64,000 nt of DNA, from assembly GCF_016827605.1 (NCBI RefSeq), contig NZ_JAEPJQ010000002.1:372001-436000 (forward strand), read 5' to 3'. The position numbers and the translations under genes are program-made. Below the pieces are notes generated by a model. The model made no database searches, was not told the DNA's origin, and saw nothing but the letters and a program-made list of their open reading frames with translations. Positions 28,054 through 36,855 of the stretch are shown here, one piece after another. This stretch comes from Hyunsoonleella ulvae (lineage in GTDB: Bacteria; Bacteroidota; Bacteroidia; Flavobacteriales; Flavobacteriaceae). Every line of letters begins with the position of its first letter. Within the stretch, counting starts at the first letter, position 1.

Positions 28054-29169
28054 TTATAACACCTTTTTAACGACCTTAGATTTTGCTACAGTTTCCTCCC
28101 ACTCACTCTCAGGGTTAGACGTCTCTGTAATACCACCACCAACATAAACTAAGGCTTTATTATCTTTTATTTGCATACAACGTAAGTTTACATAAAGCTG
28201 TGTACTTTTACGTTTTACTGTATAGGCTCTATTTTCTATGTTACGTCTTCCTGTTCTAGGCTTTACTTCTGTTTCAAGATTAAGCTCCCCTAAAAACCCT
28301 GTATAAAATTCGCGATCATAGTCTTCATGTTCTAATATAAAGGCTTTTGCTAGTGCTTTAGGCATACCACATACCGCTGGAGTTGGATGTAAATTATAAA
28401 GCAAACGTTTAAAGTTAATATCTGTTACACTTAAGACTCCTTTTATCAATGTCCGTAAATGTAATAAGTTACCTGCTTTTATGGTTTCTAAACTAGAAAC
28501 TTGGATATTATTTACATCTTCTTGAATATTATCCAATATAAAATCTGTAACAAACTGTTGCTCTTGTAATTCTTTTTCTTGCCATACTACATCTAAATTA
28601 CCATTGTAATTCTGTGTTCCCGCTAGGGACATTATAGAGAAGTTTCTGCCTTCAATTTTTAAAAGAGTTTCTGGTGTTGCTCCTAACCATAATCCAACTT
28701 TTGGATGAAACCAACAATACACAAAAGCGGATTGATATGACGCTAATAAGTTTTTAAAAATGGTTAATGGACTGTCTTTTTTAAAATCACATATTTCTCT
28801 TCTTGATAGCACAACTTTTTGAAACTTACCATTCTTAATAGCTCTTATACCCTGCTCTACTAAAGCTATATGAAAGTCTTTATGTGTAGAATGTGTCTGA
28901 GATAATAAGGTTGAATTCTGATCATTTTTATCAATATCTTTTTCTGATGCAGTAATTATTTCAGATTCAGATAAAGGTGTTAAAATACTATCTACAGAAT
29001 TATCAAAAGGAGAAAACACAAAACCGCTCTCTTTAAAATGTTTTGTAATGTGTAATTCGTCACTCCTCTGTAAAATAGCTTTTATTCTATCTTTATTTGG
29101 TTTACGATAAACTACAAATGGAAGATTGCTTTTGTGGTGGTGCTCTAAGCGCTCAAAAATGTGTTCCAA
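28054..29169 (-). CDS. menF: Isochorismate synthase MenF
   Basis: A 371-residue chorismate-binding enzyme, short compared with anthranilate synthase, as usual for MenF/EntC. Visible motifs: KVVLSRREI, YCWFHPKVGLWLGATPETLL, MSLAGTQ, LHPTPAVCGMPK, EHEDYDREFYTGFLGE and LYVNLRCMQI, VYVGGGIT. It converts chorismate to isochorismate, the substrate of MenD. Four bp separate it from the upstream hotdog thioesterase gene, so the two are co-transcribed. Confidence 0.93.
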   Translation of the reverse strand: MEHIFERLEHHHKSNLPFVVYRKPNKDRIKAILQRSDELHITKHFKESGFVFSPFDNSVDSILTPLSESEIITASEKDIDKNDQNSTLLSQTHSTHKDFHIALVEQGIRAIKNGKFQKVVLSRREICDFKKDSPLTIFKNLLASYQSAFVYCWFHPKVGLWLGATPETLLKIEGRNFSIMSLAGTQNYNGNLDVVWQEKELQEQQFVTDFILDNIQEDVNNIQVSSLETIKAGNLLHLRTLIKGVLSVTDINFKRLLYNLHPTPAVCGMPKALAKAFILEHEDYDREFYTGFLGELNLETEVKPRTGRRNIENRAYTVKRKSTQLYVNLRCMQIKDNKALVYVGGGITETSNPESEWEETVAKSKVVKKVL

Positions 29170-29173
29170 GGTA

Positions 29174-29599
29174 TTACTTTTTTCTTGGTAAAGAAATGGT
29201 GGTTAGCTTACAAAGTGAAATAAGATTATCATTACCATCGGTAACTTTTATTTCGAACAATTGGGTTGTTCTGCCTTTATGTATAAATTTTGCGGTGGCA
29301 TAAACATATCCTTCCTTTACACTTTTAACATGATTGGCACTTATTTCTATACCTCTAACAAAATAATCCTTTAAATTTAATAGCATTTCTGCTGCAAAAC
29401 TCCCTGTAGTTTCGGCCAAAGCAACAGTTGCTCCTCCATGTAATACTCCATCTGGCTGATATACTCTCTTATTTACTGGCATTCTGCCAACAACAAAATC
29501 GTTACCAAAATCTACCATTTCAATTTCCAACGTCTCCATCAATGTATTCTTGGTTATGTCATTAGCACGCTTTAGTATTTCTTCTTTTGAAATTTGCAT
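29174..29599 (-). CDS. Hotdog-fold acyl-CoA thioesterase (PaaI/MenI type)
   Basis: A 141-residue hotdog protein with the signature QPDGVLHGGATVALAETTGSF, including the catalytic-loop HGG and Glu seen in the YdiI/MenI and PaaI groups. It lies 4 bp upstream of menF on the same strand, which argues for 1,4-dihydroxy-2-naphthoyl-CoA hydrolase (MenI) in menaquinone synthesis. The general family call is firm; the MenI assignment is inferred from position. Confidence 0.87.
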   Translation of the reverse strand: MQISKEEILKRANDITKNTLMETLEIEMVDFGNDFVVGRMPVNKRVYQPDGVLHGGATVALAETTGSFAAEMLLNLKDYFVRGIEISANHVKSVKEGYVYATAKFIHKGRTTQLFEIKVTDGNDNLISLCKLTTISLPRKK

Positions 29600-29774
29600 G
29601 GAAGTATTTTATGTTTTATGAATTGTAAAAATACGAAATGCCTAGTACCTCAGAAAACACAAGAGCAAAATTGTCTTATTGGCTATACAATACTTTCCAT
29701 TTAGTAGAATTTGGAGCAACTTCGGCATATTATATATCAGCAAGAATGGAAAAGTAATTCATCTTATTCCTTAT

Positions 29775-29782
29775 TAGATTTG
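29775..29782 (+). promoter_or_regulatory. Promoter -7 element of the AraC-family gene
   Basis: TAGATTTG fits TAnnTTTG and lies 23 bp upstream of the GTG start. It supports a start at or after 29790. Confidence 0.4.
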
Positions 29783-29805
29783 TAACATCAAAATGACTAA
29801 AACAA

Positions 29806-30657
29806 GTGAAACAAACTAACAAATATTTTTATCAGGAAAAGCTAAATAGTATTACAGAATATATTCACAATAATCTTGATAGCAAAATAGATATTAAAAC
29901 TCTAGCTGAGCTTTCTTGTTTCTCACCCTTCCATTTTCATCGCATTACAAGAGCACTATTAGGAGAACCTATTGGTAAATACATCACAAGAACCAGACAG
30001 GAAACAGCCGCTAAACTACTACGCTATTCTAAATTAAAAATTGAAATTATCGCTTACAATGTTGGTTTTGATACGCCTTCATCCTTTACAAAAGCTTTTA
30101 AATCTCACTTTGGAATTTCTCCAAATGAATATAGAAAAGATAAATCATTCACAATCAAAACAACGAATATTATGCAAACAACACTTAACATTAAGACACC
30201 AAAAATTCAGAATATTGAGGATAAAACATGTCTTTATTTACGAATGCATGGCAATTACCAAACACTTGATTATACTGGTGCTTGGGCTAAACTTTGGGAA
30301 CAAGTAAAAGCTCAAAAGTTATTTACCAAAGGTATACAACATTTTGGGTTACCTCATGACGATCCTAAAGTTACCGACGAAAATAAAATCAGGTATGACG
30401 CATGCTTAATTATCCATAAAAATGCAAAACCATATGGAGAAGTTGGAGTTAAAACCTTAAGCGGAGGAAAATTTGCTGTTTTTTTATACCAAGGTTCTTA
30501 TAAATATTTTGCTGATGTTTATGATTATATTTTTAACGACTGGTTATTAAATAGCGAATATGAATTAAGAGACGAACCTGTTAGAGAGCGCTACATTAGC
30601 CACCCAGATAGGGTAACCGAAGAAAAGCTGAAAACTGAATTTTATTATACCTGTTAG
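29806..30657 (+). CDS. AraC-family regulator with GyrI-like effector domain
   Basis: A 283-residue protein. Residues 10-115 form the double helix-turn-helix of AraC/XylS proteins (LAELSCFSPFHFHRITRALLGE and IAYNVGFDTPSSFTKAFKSHFGISPNEYR). Residues about 125-283 are a GyrI/SOUL-type small-molecule binding domain (YLRMHGNYQTL, FGLPHDDPKVTDENKIRYDACL). It resembles SbmC/Rob-like activators of drug or stress response. GTG is used as start: an in-frame stop lies 12 bp upstream and no ATG is available before the first helix. Confidence 0.9.
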   Translation: MKQTNKYFYQEKLNSITEYIHNNLDSKIDIKTLAELSCFSPFHFHRITRALLGEPIGKYITRTRQETAAKLLRYSKLKIEIIAYNVGFDTPSSFTKAFKSHFGISPNEYRKDKSFTIKTTNIMQTTLNIKTPKIQNIEDKTCLYLRMHGNYQTLDYTGAWAKLWEQVKAQKLFTKGIQHFGLPHDDPKVTDENKIRYDACLIIHKNAKPYGEVGVKTLSGGKFAVFLYQGSYKYFADVYDYIFNDWLLNSEYELRDEPVRERYISHPDRVTEEKLKTEFYYTC

Positions 30658-30674
30658 ATAAAAAAACCTTTCTG

Positions 30675-31571
30675 CTACTCAAATTTTAATTTATAAGCCA
30701 TTACTCTATTATGGAAAAATGTTGGAACTAATAAAGTTTGAGTAGCAGGTATATAATCTATATCTGCAGCATAGATTTTTTCCTCCCTAGTGTCTAAAAG
30801 TTCTACAGCTCTAAAATCTTTGGCATAGATATAAAATAGCTGTCCACTCCATCCTGATGTAATAAAATCTCCATTTTCTAAACGTACTATGCCATCGGCT
30901 TGACCAATATCCTTTGTAAGGGTTTTAAAATTTAGATCTTTATTATTTACTAAACCAAAGACAGATGCTGCAAAATCCGCATAATAAACCCCTTCTTCTT
31001 GCCATAATAATCCATTAAGTCTATTACCTTCAGGGTTTGAAGTATAAACACTTAGATTACCATTTTGCAGCTTATGAATTTTATTGGAATTTGAGCCTGA
31101 AACATATACCACACCGTCTGGACTTACTGTTAAATCGTTTAATTGAGGATTGTTTTCAACTGTGAAAGTATTTGAAATCTTTCTGTTTTTAATATCAATT
31201 TCTACTAAGTTATGTATGTCATTAACGTATAATTTACCATTGTAAATCCCCATACCCTTTGGAGCACTGAGACCTTGTATCCAATTTAATTTTGTTATTT
31301 CTCCTTTAGTATTTATCGTGGAAATAAAACCATTATTATCCTCTTCCCATGGACCATTATTTATATTGGCAACATAAATAGTTTTTGAGACTTCATCATA
31401 TAATACAGACTCACAAGTGGTTAACAACGTATCTGTTTGCCATAATAGCTGCAAAGAAGGTTTTGTTATTTTAGATTCAACATTACTATTAGTGGTACTC
31501 TCCTTTTTTTTGCCACAAGACAAAAAAAACACAAAAATGATGAGCGTAATTGATATTGTATTTTTAAGCAT
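30675..31571 (-). CDS. SMP-30/gluconolactonase-like beta-propeller lipoprotein
   Basis: A 298-residue protein with a lipoprotein signal (LIIFVFFLSCGKKKES; Cys about residue 19). The mature part is a repeated beta-propeller: VYVANINNGPWEEDNNGFISTI, GLSAPKGMGIYNGKLYVND, LNDLTVSPDGVVYVSGSNSNKI, IGQADGIVRLENGDFITSGWSG. It resembles the SMP-30/NHL group. It may be a lactonase or a binding protein; the metal-site residues were not checked. Convergent with the AraC-family gene, monocistronic. Confidence 0.8.
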   Translation of the reverse strand: MLKNTISITLIIFVFFLSCGKKKESTTNSNVESKITKPSLQLLWQTDTLLTTCESVLYDEVSKTIYVANINNGPWEEDNNGFISTINTKGEITKLNWIQGLSAPKGMGIYNGKLYVNDIHNLVEIDIKNRKISNTFTVENNPQLNDLTVSPDGVVYVSGSNSNKIHKLQNGNLSVYTSNPEGNRLNGLLWQEEGVYYADFAASVFGLVNNKDLNFKTLTKDIGQADGIVRLENGDFITSGWSGQLFYIYAKDFRAVELLDTREEKIYAADIDYIPATQTLLVPTFFHNRVMAYKLKFE

Positions 31572-31693
31572 AGTTTAAACAGTTATGAGATTTAAATATA
31601 GACAAATAATAAGTTTTTATGCAACAAGTCAATAAAAACAGCACTTCATCTTAAAAATTTATTTGTAAGAAGTGATATTACTAAATTTCAATC

Positions 31694-32044
31694 ATGAAAA
31701 CATTAATCTTATTATTAGCCATTAGTTGCTTTTCGCTTTCTTATTCGCAAACTATTTCGGCAGATGACAAACTCCACTTTGGTGCTGGTGCCATTATCTC
31801 TGGAGGAACCTATGCGTTTATTTACACAGTAACTAAAGACAAAAAAAAGGCGTTTTGGTATAGTTTGGGAGCTTCCACATTAGCTGGCTTGGGAAAAGAA
31901 ATATATGACAGTGGACAAAAGAATAATAAATTTGATACTGGTGAGTGGGTTGCTACTACTTTAGGTGGATTAACCGTAAGCACAACCATTAGTATCTTTC
32001 ATGGAAAACAAAAAAAGAAACGTAAGCACGCTCTTGTTAATTAA
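31694..32044 (+). CDS. Small exported protein, YfiM/DUF2279-like membrane-associated
   Basis: A 116-residue protein with signal peptide (MKTLILLLAISCFSLSYSQ). The segment DDKLHFGAGAIISGGTYAF and YSLGASTLAGLGKEIYDS gives two hydrophobic helices, a pattern seen in small YfiM-like periplasmic or outer-membrane-associated proteins. Function unknown. The C-terminus is strongly basic. Its stop codon overlaps that of the convergent murA gene by 4 bp. Confidence 0.75.
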   Translation: MKTLILLLAISCFSLSYSQTISADDKLHFGAGAIISGGTYAFIYTVTKDKKKAFWYSLGASTLAGLGKEIYDSGQKNNKFDTGEWVATTLGGLTVSTTISIFHGKQKKKRKHALVN

Positions 32045-33348
32045 ACGCGCTCTATTCTGGCTCCAATAGCTCGAAGTCTTTCATCAATATTTTCGTAACC
32101 ACGGTCTATCTGCTCAATATTTTGTATGGTTGATGTACCCTTGGCGGATAATGCTGCAATTAATAATGAAACACCTGCCCTGATGTCTGGGGAGGTCATT
32201 GTAGTAGCTTTTAATGTAGATTTAAAATCATGACCTATGACGGTAGCCCTATGCGGATCGCAAAGAATAATTTTTGCTCCCATATCTATAAGCTTATCCA
32301 CAAAGAAAAGACGACTTTCAAACATTTTTTGGTGTATTAAAACACTACCTCTTGCTTGGGTAGCAACCACTAGAATAATACTCAACAAATCTGGAGTAAA
32401 TCCTGGCCAAGGGGCATCTGATATGGTTAAAATAGAACCATCAATAAAACTTTGTATTTCGTAACCATCAGTATGTGCTGGAATGTGGATATCATCGCCT
32501 TGTTTTTCAACAGTAATACCTAATTTTCTAAATACATTAGGTATTACCCCTAAGTCATTCCAACTTACGTTCTTTATGGTAAGTTCACTTTTTGTCATAG
32601 CAGCTAGGCCTATCCAACTACCTATTTCAATCATATCAGGAAGCATTCTATGTTCAGTTCCTCCTAAGCTTTCAACTCCATCAATAATTAACATATTAGA
32701 ACCTACACCAGAGATTTTGGCTCCCATCCTATTCAACATCTTGCACAATTGTTGTAAATAAGGTTCGCAAGCTGCATTGTAAATTGTGGTTTGTCCTTCA
32801 GCCAGAACAGCAGCCATCACGATATTTGCTGTACCTGTTACAGAAGCTTCTTCAAGGAGCATGTATGTACCTTTTAGCTTTTCGGCCTCTACACCATAAA
32901 ACTGTTCTTCTCTACTGTAACCAAATTTTGCCCCTAGTTTTATTAAACCTTCAAAATGGGTATCTAAACGTCTACGTCCAATTTTATCACCTCCTGGTTT
33001 TGGAATATAGCCTTTACCAAAACGTGCTAATAGTGGTCCAACAATCATTATAGAACCCCGTAACCCACGACCATCAATTTTAAATTGATCGGATTCTAAA
33101 TATTTTAAATCTAAATCATCAGCTTGAAAGGTATAACTACCTTTTGATAGCTTTTCAACCTTAACACCTAATTTTTTAAGTAAATTAATGAGCTTATTAA
33201 CATCAATAATATCTGGAATGTTGTTAATGGTAACTTTTTCTGGAGTAAGCAAAACTGCACAAAGAATTTGTAATGCTTCGTTCTTTGCACCTTGAGGTTG
33301 TATGCTGCCTTTTAGCTTATGACCTCCTTCAATTTTAAATGTTCCCAT
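32041..33348 (-). CDS. murA: UDP-N-acetylglucosamine 1-carboxyvinyltransferase MurA
   Basis: A 435-residue enolpyruvyl transferase, first committed step of peptidoglycan synthesis. It has GAKNEALQILCAVLL with the phosphoenolpyruvate-contacting Lys22, WNDLGVIPNVFRKLG, TSDIRAGVSLLIAAL-type C-terminal motif (DIRAGVSLLIAALSAKG) and ERIDRGY-like EQIDRGYENID. The loop that carries the catalytic Cys115 in E. coli reads KPGGDKIGRRRLDTH here, so Asp121 replaces the Cys. Enzymes with Asp at this position are not inactivated by fosfomycin. It follows the DUF4290 gene by 8 bp. Confidence 0.97.
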   Translation of the reverse strand: MGTFKIEGGHKLKGSIQPQGAKNEALQILCAVLLTPEKVTINNIPDIIDVNKLINLLKKLGVKVEKLSKGSYTFQADDLDLKYLESDQFKIDGRGLRGSIMIVGPLLARFGKGYIPKPGGDKIGRRRLDTHFEGLIKLGAKFGYSREEQFYGVEAEKLKGTYMLLEEASVTGTANIVMAAVLAEGQTTIYNAACEPYLQQLCKMLNRMGAKISGVGSNMLIIDGVESLGGTEHRMLPDMIEIGSWIGLAAMTKSELTIKNVSWNDLGVIPNVFRKLGITVEKQGDDIHIPAHTDGYEIQSFIDGSILTISDAPWPGFTPDLLSIILVVATQARGSVLIHQKMFESRLFFVDKLIDMGAKIILCDPHRATVIGHDFKSTLKATTMTSPDIRAGVSLLIAALSAKGTSTIQNIEQIDRGYENIDERLRAIGARIERV

Positions 33349-33356
33349 AAATAAAC

Positions 33357-33983
33357 TTAGTGACGTTTTCTAGAGCGGTTAGAGTTTTTCTTCTTTTTAT
33401 TGTACTTCCCTTTAGAACGTAAAAGACTACTAGAATCTGATAAATCTTCATCAGAATTTCGTAAGTCTATCTTACCATTGGATAATTCATATAAATGATC
33501 ATAAATTACCATGTCTTCAACCGTGTCTTTATTCCAGTTTAAAAAACACTTCTTCATGTGATTGGCTATAGTATAGACCAATGCTTCTTTAAGCTCTCCC
33601 TCTTCCCATGTATTAGCAACGTCTATCATGGTCTTTATATTGTTACCATAAAAACGATACTTTGGATGGTTTTGAGGATATTTTAAAGGATCTGGACGCT
33701 CTGACAGAACTTCTTTAGATGGTTTTGGGAATGGAGATTCTACATCCAATTCAAAATTAGACATGATGAATAATTGATCCCAAAGTTTATGTTGAAAATC
33801 TGGAACATCACGTAAATGTGGCTGTAAATTCCCCATTACAGATATTATAGCTTTTGCCAACTTCTCGCGTTCTTCTTTTGTCTCTCTCGTCTTAGCATGG
33901 TTAATCATCTTTTGCAGATGACGTCCGTATTCAGGAATAATTAAATGCTCTCTTTCAGTGTTATATTCTAAATTATCAATCAA
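33357..33983 (-). CDS. DUF4290 family protein
   Basis: A 208-residue protein of the Bacteroidota-specific DUF4290 family: YNTEREHLIIPEYGRHLQKMINHA at the N-terminus, FPKPSKEVLSERPDPLKYPQ in the middle and a basic Ser/Lys/Arg-rich tail. Function unknown. It lies 8 bp upstream of murA in the same direction, a recurrent pairing that suggests a role near cell-envelope synthesis (inference). Confidence 0.88.
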   Translation of the reverse strand: MIDNLEYNTEREHLIIPEYGRHLQKMINHAKTRETKEEREKLAKAIISVMGNLQPHLRDVPDFQHKLWDQLFIMSNFELDVESPFPKPSKEVLSERPDPLKYPQNHPKYRFYGNNIKTMIDVANTWEEGELKEALVYTIANHMKKCFLNWNKDTVEDMVIYDHLYELSNGKIDLRNSDEDLSDSSSLLRSKGKYNKKKKNSNRSRKRH

Positions 33984-34034
33984 AATTATGGTGTTAAATT
34001 TTCTAATGAAGTATGCGCAAAATACGAAAAAAAT

Positions 34035-34328
34035 CTAAAGACTGATAACGCCTTCTACTTTTTCTGCAACCTCTTTGTATTTGGCAATTACCGCATCTGG
34101 ATTTTTCATTCTAACATTAATGGAAACACTGGTATATTTTCCATTTTTAGAAGCCACGGTATTAATTACTGCCCCCATGTTATTAAACAAACTTTCTACC
34201 TTTTTTATTTTAGAAGTATTTGTCTTTACTATAAATTTATAGAGATACTCGCTAGGCCACAATGCCGTATCATGCAATTGTGCCTTTAGTTTTTTATAAA
34301 ATTCTTCTTGATTCGAAGTCTCGCCCAT
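34035..34328 (-). CDS. DUF493 (YbeD-like) family protein
   Basis: A small ferredoxin-like-fold protein with EEFYKKLKAQLHDTALWPSEYLYKFIVKTN and a TVASKNGKYTSVSINVRM strand, matching the DUF493/YbeD family (possible allosteric regulator, function unknown). The frame is open to an ATG at 34367, but TATATTTG, a promoter element, lies at 34345-34352 inside that extension. The start is therefore placed at the inner ATG (MGETSNQEEF). Confidence 0.85.
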   Translation of the reverse strand: MGETSNQEEFYKKLKAQLHDTALWPSEYLYKFIVKTNTSKIKKVESLFNNMGAVINTVASKNGKYTSVSINVRMKNPDAVIAKYKEVAEKVEGVISL

Positions 34329-34344
34329 ATACTTTTTTGAGCTG

Positions 34345-34352
34345 CAAATATA
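34345..34352 (-). promoter_or_regulatory. Promoter -7 element of the DUF493 gene
   Basis: TATATTTG on the minus strand, 16 bp before the ATG at 34328. It rules out the longer start at 34367. Confidence 0.55.
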
Positions 34353-34417
34353 AGCTTTCCTTTCCATTTTTTTAATAGAAGTTTAATTCCGATTTTTACA
34401 AACAAAATCTAAGCATA

Positions 34418-34960
34418 TTGGGTGTAAAACGAATTGTAATTACAGGAGGACCTGGAACAGGAAAATCTACGATAATTAATGCGCTAATTAAGCAGGGTTA
34501 TACTTGCATGGAAGAAATTTCTAGACAAATAACATTAGATGCTCAAAAAGAAGGTATAGAACAGTTGTTTTTAACCAATCCACTATTGTTTAGCGAGTTA
34601 CTATTAAAGGGACGTATAGATCAATTTAAAAGTTCTGAAAAAACCGAAAACCCCACGGTTTTTTTTGACAGGGGCATTCCTGATGTTTTAGCTTATATGG
34701 ACTACATAGGAGATATCTATCCAGATGATTTCGTAACACACGCTAAAGATTACACTTATGATGAGGTTTTCATTTTAAAACCTTGGAAAGCGATTTACAA
34801 GAGTGATAATGAGCGTTATGAAAACTTTGCCCAAGCCCAAAAAATCCACAGTTGTCTTCTAGCAACTTATACAAAGTTTAATTACAAACCAATTGATGTA
34901 CCGTTTGGAACAGTTGCAGAACGTACCAATTTTATCTTAAACACACTTAACTTAAATTGA
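34418..34960 (+). CDS. P-loop ATPase (AAA/kinase-like) of unknown substrate
   Basis: A 180-residue protein beginning with a Walker A motif (VITGGPGTGKSTIINAL), then YTCMEEISRQI, VFFDRGIPDVLAYMDYIGD (Walker-B-like acidic site) and a C-terminal LNTLNLN. It has the size and layout of small nucleoside- or shikimate-kinase-like P-loop proteins, here annotated in related genomes as ATPase. The start is TTG at 34418 (no ATG upstream of the P-loop). It is the first gene of an operon with recQ and fmt and overlaps recQ by 4 bp. Confidence 0.8.
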   Translation: MGVKRIVITGGPGTGKSTIINALIKQGYTCMEEISRQITLDAQKEGIEQLFLTNPLLFSELLLKGRIDQFKSSEKTENPTVFFDRGIPDVLAYMDYIGDIYPDDFVTHAKDYTYDEVFILKPWKAIYKSDNERYENFAQAQKIHSCLLATYTKFNYKPIDVPFGTVAERTNFILNTLNLN

Positions 34961-36855
34961 GTTTACACCCCATTAACATATTAGAACGTTATTGGAAGTT
35001 TACCTCATTTCGTGGTAACCAAGAAGCCATCATAAATGCTGTTTTAGAGGGTAATGATGTTTTTGCGTTAATGCCTACCGGAGGTGGAAAATCTATATGT
35101 TTTCAAATACCCGCTTTAATAAAAGAGGGTATCTGCATAGTAGTGTCGCCATTAATCGCACTAATGAAAAACCAAGTACAGCAGTTAAACGAAAAAGGTA
35201 TAAAAGCACTCTGTATTACCAGTGGGATTTCTAAAAGTGAGCTAGACACACTTTTAGACAATTGCATTTACGGCAATTATAAATTTTTATACCTATCGCC
35301 TGAGCGTTTACAGCAAGAATTGGTACAAGATCGTATTCGGCAAATGCAGGTAAACTTAATAGCTGTAGACGAGGCACATTGCATCTCGCAATGGGGAAAT
35401 GATTTTAGACCCTCTTACGCCAACCTTCTGGAATTGAGAAAAATTAAACCTTCGGTTAATATTATAGCCCTAACTGCTACAGCAAAACAAAATGTTGTTG
35501 ATGATATTACCCATCAATTAGATTTTATAAAACCTAAAATATTTAAGCAGTCTTTTTTTAGATCCAACTTGAGGTATATCGTGTTACATGAAGAAGATAA
35601 ATATTATCGTTTAGAAACCATTTTAAAAAAGCACAGGCAATCTTCCATTGTGTATGTTAGAAATAGGAAAGCTACAATAGATGTTAGTCATCTTTTAAAT
35701 TCCAAACATATAAGTACTACCTATTACCATGGTGGTTTAAATCCAACCGAAAAAGAAACTAACATGAATGGTTGGATGAACAATAACATACAGGTTATGG
35801 TAGCTACAAATGCATTTGGTATGGGTATAGATAAGCCAGATGTAAAAACCGTAATACATTTAAATTTACCTGAGAGTATTGAAAGTTATTTTCAAGAGGC
35901 GGGTCGTGCTGGAAGAGATGGCGCTATGGCATTTGCCGTTGTTTTAAAAAATAAAAATGATGAAGTGCTGGTTAAAAATCAGTTTCTAAAAATATTACCA
36001 TCGGTAGATTTCATTAAACATGTTTACAGAAAACTAAGCAGTTACTTTCAAATATCGTATGGAGAGGGGTCATACCAAACTTTTGATTTTGATTTTAATA
36101 GTTTTTGTAAAGCATATAATTTTAACAGTACGTTGTGCTACAATGCACTTTTAACCTTAGACCGAAATAGTATTATAGCTTTATCAAAATATTTCAAGAA
36201 TAAGGTTTTAATCAAATTTACAGCGACTAATGATTCTATATACGAATATTTAGAAACACATCCTCAGTTTAATATAGCTGTGAAGTCCATCTTAAGGTCT
36301 TATGGTGGTATTTTTGATCATGATACAAACATTAATCCTTCTAAAATAGCAGATAAAGCTTCAGTATCAGAACATGAACTTATTCAAATTTTAAAGCAGC
36401 TAGCTAAAGATGAGATCATCACACTGCAACATTCCAAAACCGATGCTCAAATCACTTTTATAGAACCACGGGAAGACGATAAAACCATCAACAGGATTGC
36501 TACTACTATCAAGCAGCAAAACACACTAAAAGCACAACAAGTTACATCTGTAATTAATTATATTAACACTAATGATGTTTGCAGGAGCATGCAGCTATTA
36601 CATTATTTTGGAGAAAAAGATGCCAAACCCTGTGGCGTTTGCTCTGTGTGTACGAAAAACAAAAAAAAACCAATTACCAAAGATTTAAAACATCAAATTA
36701 TAACACTTCTGGAATCTGGCGAGAAATCATCAAGAGAGATAACCAAAATTTTAGAATGTGATGATGCAGAGACCAAAGCTATGCTAAAATTATTACTGGA
36801 GCATCAAATAATAAATATTACAAAAACTAATACATATAAGTTAAGGCATTTATGA
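34957..36855 (+). CDS. recQ: ATP-dependent DNA helicase RecQ
   Basis: A 632-residue RecQ-family helicase: LMPTGGGKSICFQIPAL (Walker A), VDEAHCISQWGNDFRPSY (DEAH box), IALTATA, VMVATNAFGMGIDKPDV, ESYFQEAGRAGRDG. The zinc-binding Cys set near the C-terminus is CRSMQLLHYFGE...CGVCSVC. A clear HRDC domain is not visible, so it is the short RecQ type. The start is TTG (34957-34959) overlapping the stop of the preceding gene. Its stop overlaps the fmt ATG by 4 bp. Confidence 0.95.
   Translation: MSLHPINILERYWKFTSFRGNQEAIINAVLEGNDVFALMPTGGGKSICFQIPALIKEGICIVVSPLIALMKNQVQQLNEKGIKALCITSGISKSELDTLLDNCIYGNYKFLYLSPERLQQELVQDRIRQMQVNLIAVDEAHCISQWGNDFRPSYANLLELRKIKPSVNIIALTATAKQNVVDDITHQLDFIKPKIFKQSFFRSNLRYIVLHEEDKYYRLETILKKHRQSSIVYVRNRKATIDVSHLLNSKHISTTYYHGGLNPTEKETNMNGWMNNNIQVMVATNAFGMGIDKPDVKTVIHLNLPESIESYFQEAGRAGRDGAMAFAVVLKNKNDEVLVKNQFLKILPSVDFIKHVYRKLSSYFQISYGEGSYQTFDFDFNSFCKAYNFNSTLCYNALLTLDRNSIIALSKYFKNKVLIKFTATNDSIYEYLETHPQFNIAVKSILRSYGGIFDHDTNINPSKIADKASVSEHELIQILKQLAKDEIITLQHSKTDAQITFIEPREDDKTINRIATTIKQQNTLKAQQVTSVINYINTNDVCRSMQLLHYFGEKDAKPCGVCSVCTKNKKKPITKDLKHQIITLLESGEKSSREITKILECDDAETKAMLKLLLEHQIINITKTNTYKLRHL

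Noticed and set aside
29638-29757. 39-codon ORF (MPSTSENTRAKLSYWLYNTF...) upstream of the AraC-family gene
   Set aside because: No promoter, no ribosome site and no recognisable pattern; length is expected by chance in AT-rich DNA.
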